From: Cellvibrionaceae bacterium
GTDB taxonomy: Bacteria > Pseudomonadota > Gammaproteobacteria > Pseudomonadales > Cellvibrionaceae
Assembly (NCBI GenBank): GCA_021151525.1
Contig: JAGKXD010000005.1
Coordinates: forward strand, 1 to 64,000
Length of the DNA stretch: 64,000 nt
Direction of reading: 5' to 3'
Position 1 is the first letter of the stretch. Each line of letters starts with the position of its first letter. Both the position numbers and the translations under genes were made by a program. This document shows, one piece after another, positions 60,743 through 64,000 of this stretch. The notes beneath the pieces are model-generated. The model worked only from the letters and a program-made list of their open reading frames with translations. It made no database searches and had not been told where the DNA came from.

Positions 60743-60774
60743 AAAAAAACCGCTATTTATTAGCGGTTTTTTTA
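60743..60774. terminator. Bidirectional Rho-independent terminator
   Basis: AACCGCTA and TAGCGGTT form the stem around TTTAT, flanked by A7 and T7. It lies between rhlE (plus) and fleQ (minus), which converge on it. Confidence 0.9.
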
Positions 60775-60795
60775 TGGGCTTCATTTTTCGAGAGC

Positions 60796-62241
60796 TTAGC
60801 GCTGCAATTCGTACTTACGCATTTTCTCCACCAAGGTTGTACGGCGAATACATAATTTATCTGCCGCACGTGCAACCACTCCACCGCAATCATTCAATGC
60901 CTGCTGAATCAAACTCATTTCCAAATTAGTAATATATTCGCGCAAATCTATGCCTTGATCTGGCAACAAAGGATTGTCATTCATATTGACGTAACCCGTA
61001 TTGGCATGAACTGCTGGCGCAGAAGCAGGTGCAAAATCTTCCGTGCTCACATCTACATGACGATATTTAGCAGGCAAATCTTGCACACCAATTACACCAT
61101 AAGGATGAATGATTGCCATTCGCTCAACTAAGTTTGCCAGCTCACGCACGTTACCGCTCCACTCGTGCTGGCAGAGAGACAAAATCGCTGCAGAATTAAA
61201 GCGAATTGAACCGCGCTGCTCATTTTCCATGCGCGCAACCAACTCATTAATGAGCAAAGGAATATCTTCCGAGCGCTCTTTGAGTGAAGGTAATTCAATG
61301 GGGAAAACATTGAGGCGATAATAAAGATCTTCGCGGAAGGTGTTATCGGCAATCATAGTTTCTAAATTACGATGCGTTGCCGCAATAATTCGTACATCGA
61401 CACTTTGAGTTTTATTGCTGCCAACACGTTCGTAACAGCGCTCCTGCAGAACACGCAAAATTTTAACTTGCATGTTGAGCGGCATATCACCAATTTCATC
61501 CAGAAATAATGTCCCGCCTTCTGCCAACTCAAAACGTCCGGCACGAGAATTTATTGCGCCAGTAAATGCACCCTTCTCGTGACCAAATAATTCACTCTCC
61601 AATAACTCTGCTGGAATAGCGCCGCAGTTTACAGGCACAAAAGGCTTATCTCGACGCGGAGAATTATAATGCAGGTTACGCGCAACAACTTCTTTACCTG
61701 TACCTGACTCACCGGTAATTAACACTGACACATCTTTTTCAGCAACTTGCGCCATCATTTCGCGCACGTTCTGAATTTCGCGGCTGGTACCTACCAAACT
61801 GCGGAACAAATGGACTGGGCGGCGCGTTGGCTGGCGCTTACTGTTGGATTGGGCTTCGCGATAAAGCTGCGCACGATGCAAGGTATCGATTAATTTATTG
61901 TAGGTTGGCGGGATGCTGAGTGTGGCTATGATCATGTGACGCAGAGAATCTTCCAGACCATCTTCACTGGGCGCAGTGTCACCGGTTAAAACGACTGCTA
62001 GCTCATCATTCCAATCACGAATATTTTTTAGAAGTTGTTCGAAGCTTTGTTTAGATTGTGAAAACTCACCAATAAAAACCGCAATATAGTCTTCGCCTTT
62101 GTTCTCACTCTGCACAAGCTCCTGCCAAGTTTTCGAGCAGGCAGTTAAAGTAGTTTCGCTTAAAAACTCTAGTAACACTTTTAAATCGTGCCGACGCGAT
62201 TCACTGTCATCAATAACTAAGACTTTGTTGTTACGCCACAT
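60796..62241 (-). CDS. fleQ: Flagellar master regulator FleQ/FlrA, sigma54 activator
   Basis: A 481-residue bacterial enhancer-binding protein. The N-terminal FleQ domain (residues 1-125) is receiver-like. The AAA+ domain (about 145-385) has Walker A GESGTGKE, the sigma54-contact loop GAFTGA and Walker B LFLDEIGD. A Fis-type HTH ends the protein (AADKLCIRRTTLVEKMRKY). FleQ turns on class II flagellar genes with RpoN and in Pseudomonas also binds c-di-GMP to control exopolysaccharide genes. It lies downstream of fliS-fliT-fliS genes, close to the Pseudomonas order fliD-fliS-fliT-fleQ. Confidence 0.93.
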   Translation of the reverse strand: MWRNNKVLVIDDSESRRHDLKVLLEFLSETTLTACSKTWQELVQSENKGEDYIAVFIGEFSQSKQSFEQLLKNIRDWNDELAVVLTGDTAPSEDGLEDSLRHMIIATLSIPPTYNKLIDTLHRAQLYREAQSNSKRQPTRRPVHLFRSLVGTSREIQNVREMMAQVAEKDVSVLITGESGTGKEVVARNLHYNSPRRDKPFVPVNCGAIPAELLESELFGHEKGAFTGAINSRAGRFELAEGGTLFLDEIGDMPLNMQVKILRVLQERCYERVGSNKTQSVDVRIIAATHRNLETMIADNTFREDLYYRLNVFPIELPSLKERSEDIPLLINELVARMENEQRGSIRFNSAAILSLCQHEWSGNVRELANLVERMAIIHPYGVIGVQDLPAKYRHVDVSTEDFAPASAPAVHANTGYVNMNDNPLLPDQGIDLREYITNLEMSLIQQALNDCGGVVARAADKLCIRRTTLVEKMRKYELQR

Positions 62242-62483
62242 GTCTTATGACCCTTGTAAATAGGCAAACTGGCTAGACTTTGACCTGATCAAGCGTCGGA
62301 GCCATGACTAATAATGCTTAGGTTTAGACGAGGATATGGAGCGAGTCAAATTAATGGCAGGAATTAACAAAAGTTTTTTTCGAATGGGCACAAATGCGAT
62401 GATTTTTTGACTGGATTGACTAAGAAGGCGTCTAAACACCTGCTCTCGCAAGTGTTTAACGTGCAGCAAAGGAGACGCTTTTA

Positions 62484-62888
62484 TTAGGGAGCAGCTTGGG
62501 GTTCTATGCCATCCCAGCCAGATTTAATGGTCTTTAGAAGATCTATGACCTCAGCAACCATTTCAGTTTTGTTGAAAGCCGAAGCCTCCAACAAGCGGCG
62601 CCCCATATAATCATAAAGATTGTCTAGACGCTCCGGTAAATCAGTACCTTCTACACTCATATCCAATGAGCTACGCAAGCCAGAAATAATTCCCATCGCC
62701 TTGCCAATTAAAGCCCCCTTGGTAGCCGTGTCGCCACGCTCCATTGCAGACTTGGCACCATTAAGACGCTCCAAAGCCCCTTCCATCAGCAACTGAATAA
62801 GACGGTGTGGTGTTGCATTATTAATTTGAGTTTCCAGCCCAAGCTGGCGATATTGCTTGAGGGCTTCTTGCGAATTGTAGTTAGACAA
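62484..62888 (-). CDS. fliS: Flagellar export chaperone FliS, second copy
   Basis: FliS binds the C-terminus of flagellin in the cytoplasm and stops it polymerising before export. The 134-residue protein has the family core: KQYRQLGLETQINNATPHRLIQLLMEGALERL near residues 11-42 (in pieces), and LYDYMGRRLLEA near 90. The reading frame begins with TTG, preceded by AAAGGAG at about 8 bases, so a TTG start is likely. It is a diverged paralogue of the fliS at 63224, with a FliT-like gene between them. Confidence 0.93.
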   Translation of the reverse strand: MSNYNSQEALKQYRQLGLETQINNATPHRLIQLLMEGALERLNGAKSAMERGDTATKGALIGKAMGIISGLRSSLDMSVEGTDLPERLDNLYDYMGRRLLEASAFNKTEMVAEVIDLLKTIKSGWDGIEPQAAP

Positions 62889-62946
62889 TGTTTAGGCTCC
62901 TTTGACTGGCTAGGCTGCTAGTTATACCGCTAAGCCTAGCACTAAA

Positions 62947-63222
62947 TCAATGCGCCATTGAAGCAACTTCGCGTTTACATTGCACAATGAGACTTGCGTA
63001 TACCCCTTTTAACTCGTTTAGAGCCTCAGCAATCGCTTTTGCATTGCCTTCATTTGCACAAATCACTTTATCAATGATCATCGCACAACTCTGATCTAGG
63101 CGACGAACCTGATCCCAATCTTCGGCAGCTAGCGCATTATTCAAAGCTAGCTGCAAGCTACGCACCTGTAATATCCCCGAGTGGCCAACATAGTCTATGG
63201 GCTCCACCAAATGCAGTTGCAT
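62947..63222 (-). CDS. FliT-like flagellar chaperone
   Basis: A 91-residue helical, acidic-to-neutral protein. Size, three-helix character (LALNNALAAEDWDQVRRLDQ, IAEALNELKGVYASLIVQCKREVA) and its place directly behind fliS fit FliT, the chaperone of the filament cap FliD, but sequence conservation in FliT is low. The ATG at 63222 is separated from the fliS stop by one base, with GAGG inside the end of fliS as its ribosome site; translation is probably coupled. Confidence 0.7.
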   Translation of the reverse strand: MQLHLVEPIDYVGHSGILQVRSLQLALNNALAAEDWDQVRRLDQSCAMIIDKVICANEGNAKAIAEALNELKGVYASLIVQCKREVASMAH

Positions 63223-63223
63223 A

Positions 63224-63613
63224 TCAAGCAACCTCGGGAGCGATTGCATCCCAGCCAGATTTTAACTCACCTAAAAGGCGGCCGCATTCATCCAAAATGG
63301 CAGGATCATTATCCAAATTCGCCTTAATCAAGCGCCGAACTATGTAGTCGTACAAGCTCTCAAGATTGGCAGCAAGCTCACCACCTTCTTTGTCATTCAA
63401 ACTACCTTGCAAGCCACCGACTATATTGATCGCTTTACCAATCAGCTCACCTTTGCGGGCAATTTGATTTTGTTGCATAGCACCTTTGGCTTGGGCAATG
63501 CGCTCTAAAGCACCTTCAAACAGCATTTGTATAAGTCTATGGGGAGATGCATCCAATACACTGGCTTGGTTTTTAACGGATGAATAATGCTGCGCGGCCT
63601 GGTATGCGTTCAT
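63224..63613 (-). CDS. fliS: Flagellar export chaperone FliS, first copy
   Basis: A 129-residue flagellin chaperone. Hallmarks are the N-terminal AYQAAQHYSSVKNQA, SPHRLIQMLFEGALERIAQAKGA and SLYDYIVRRLIKAN, and the C-terminal LKSGWDAI shared with the second copy. The ATG at 63613 follows AGAGAG at a suitable distance; eight extra residues upstream are not family-like. It is the first gene of the fliS-fliT-fliS set; fliD and fliC are not within the window upstream, where the next gene is on the opposite strand. Confidence 0.94.
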   Translation of the reverse strand: MNAYQAAQHYSSVKNQASVLDASPHRLIQMLFEGALERIAQAKGAMQQNQIARKGELIGKAINIVGGLQGSLNDKEGGELAANLESLYDYIVRRLIKANLDNDPAILDECGRLLGELKSGWDAIAPEVA

Positions 63614-63786
63614 AAAACATCTCTCTTCAGTGAACATTAAGGTTATTGGAGCAAAACTACTTGCTTAACAAGTTAGCGGCATAACCAGAAATTTCTTTAG
63701 CAACAATATTTGCGGTAAATTCTCACTCGTATGACGTTTCAGCTTATGATTAACCAAATGCTCAATCATCAATTTAAGGATGCAAC

Positions 63787-64000
63787 ATGAAAGTGAATCA
63801 CAGCCTCACGGTTTTTGGTGCGATGTTGTTAAGTTTTTCAGCGCACTCTGAATCGTTGCGCTGCAAGGGCGACATTGTGGAAGTTGGCGATGCCAAGGTG
63901 GATGTGTATAGAAAATGTGGCGAACCCGCTTTCAAAGATTCTTTTTGCGAGCAAATCCCCGTAAAAATAAAACAGCTTAATGGAACCTACAGGATCGTTG
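63787..64000 (+). CDS. DUF2845 family exported protein, truncated by window end
   Basis: The first 71 codons of a gene that runs off the window. The ATG follows AAGGAT at a good distance. A signal peptide (about 22 residues, ending SAHSE) precedes LRCKGDIVEVGDAKVDVYRKCGEP in pieces, the paired-cysteine pattern of the DUF2845 family of small periplasmic proteins. Two further Cys-containing segments follow. Function is unknown. The gene is divergent from fliS with a 173-base gap. Confidence 0.75.
   Translation, partial: MKVNHSLTVFGAMLLSFSAHSESLRCKGDIVEVGDAKVDVYRKCGEPAFKDSFCEQIPVKIKQLNGTYRIV

Noticed and set aside
62428..62482. Nested hairpin downstream of fliS copy 2 (GCGTCT/AGACGC around AAACACCTGC/GCAAGTGTTT)
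   Set aside because: Good pairing, but on the minus strand, where a terminator would be needed, no T-run follows; on the plus strand a T-run follows but no gene is upstream. Left unassigned as a terminator.
1..64000. CRISPR arrays, prophage, insertion sequences, integrases, further tRNA or rRNA genes
   Set aside because: Looked for regular direct repeats, transposase or integrase motifs, and other tRNA folds; only tRNA-Ser at 70-160 and the MITE-like repeat at 28425-28593 were found.

Overview
The window looks like a chromosomal segment of a free-living gammaproteobacterium close to Cellvibrio/Cellvibrionaceae. The signs are polyserine linkers in secreted lipoproteins, a pyrD-rmf-rlmL neighbourhood, a gdhB-moxR-bat neighbourhood and an earP-efp pair, the last three resembling Pseudomonas and its relatives. 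This placement is inference from gene content. No prophage, insertion sequence, CRISPR array or plasmid function was seen. Most genes are ordinary core genes with short gaps.

Layout. 1-1.7 kb: tRNA-Ser(UGA) with promoter and terminator, then tusDCBE for tRNA 2-thiolation. 1.7-8.7 kb (minus strand): yajC, a short AraC-type regulator, diguanylate cyclase plus Bcp peroxiredoxin, agmatine deiminase, a two-gene lipoprotein/metallopeptidase operon, cmoM and a MazG-like pyrophosphohydrolase. 8.7-17 kb (plus): GIY-YIG protein, TapT-like DTW protein, PreP-like M16 protease, then a PP2C phosphatase, a transmembrane Ser/Thr kinase fused to an SUMF1/FGE-like domain, and an esterase. 17-25.8 kb: an RNA m5C methyltransferase, an HTTM-like membrane pair, uvrB, a LysR regulator divergent from azoR, a pterin dehydratase, pirin, and two unknown envelope proteins. 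26-30.8 kb: ABC exporter, a HEPN-like gene next to a MITE-like inverted repeat, phosphate transporter, DUF2058. 30.9-36.4 kb: earP-efp, a small secreted protein, a membrane acyltransferase and a LytS/LytTR two-component pair. 36.5-45.8 kb: rlmL, rmf, pyrD, DUF2835 and the giant NAD-glutamate dehydrogenase. 46-53.3 kb: moxR-DUF58-DUF4381-batA-batB/C-batD. 53.3-60.7 kb: a lipoprotein, DUF6882, a NIT-like protein with a chemoreceptor lacking a periplasmic domain, a pseudouridine synthase, an acetyltransferase, a Mn2+ riboswitch with its UPF0016 exporter, and rhlE. 60.8-63.6 kb: fleQ and a fliS-fliT-fliS cluster. The last 214 bases hold the start of a DUF2845 gene cut by the window edge.

Functional threads: tRNA and translation quality (tus, cmoM, tapT, earP/efp, rlmL, rmf, rhlE), envelope maintenance and signalling (Bat operon, kinase/phosphatase, LytS/LytR, chemoreceptor, diguanylate cyclase) and motility (fleQ, fliS, fliT). 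The least explained items are the kinase-FGE fusion, the split NIT/chemoreceptor operon, the HEPN-like gene beside an inverted repeat, the lipoprotein metallopeptidase pair, the duplicated fliS, and a 54-codon ORF just ahead of moxR.
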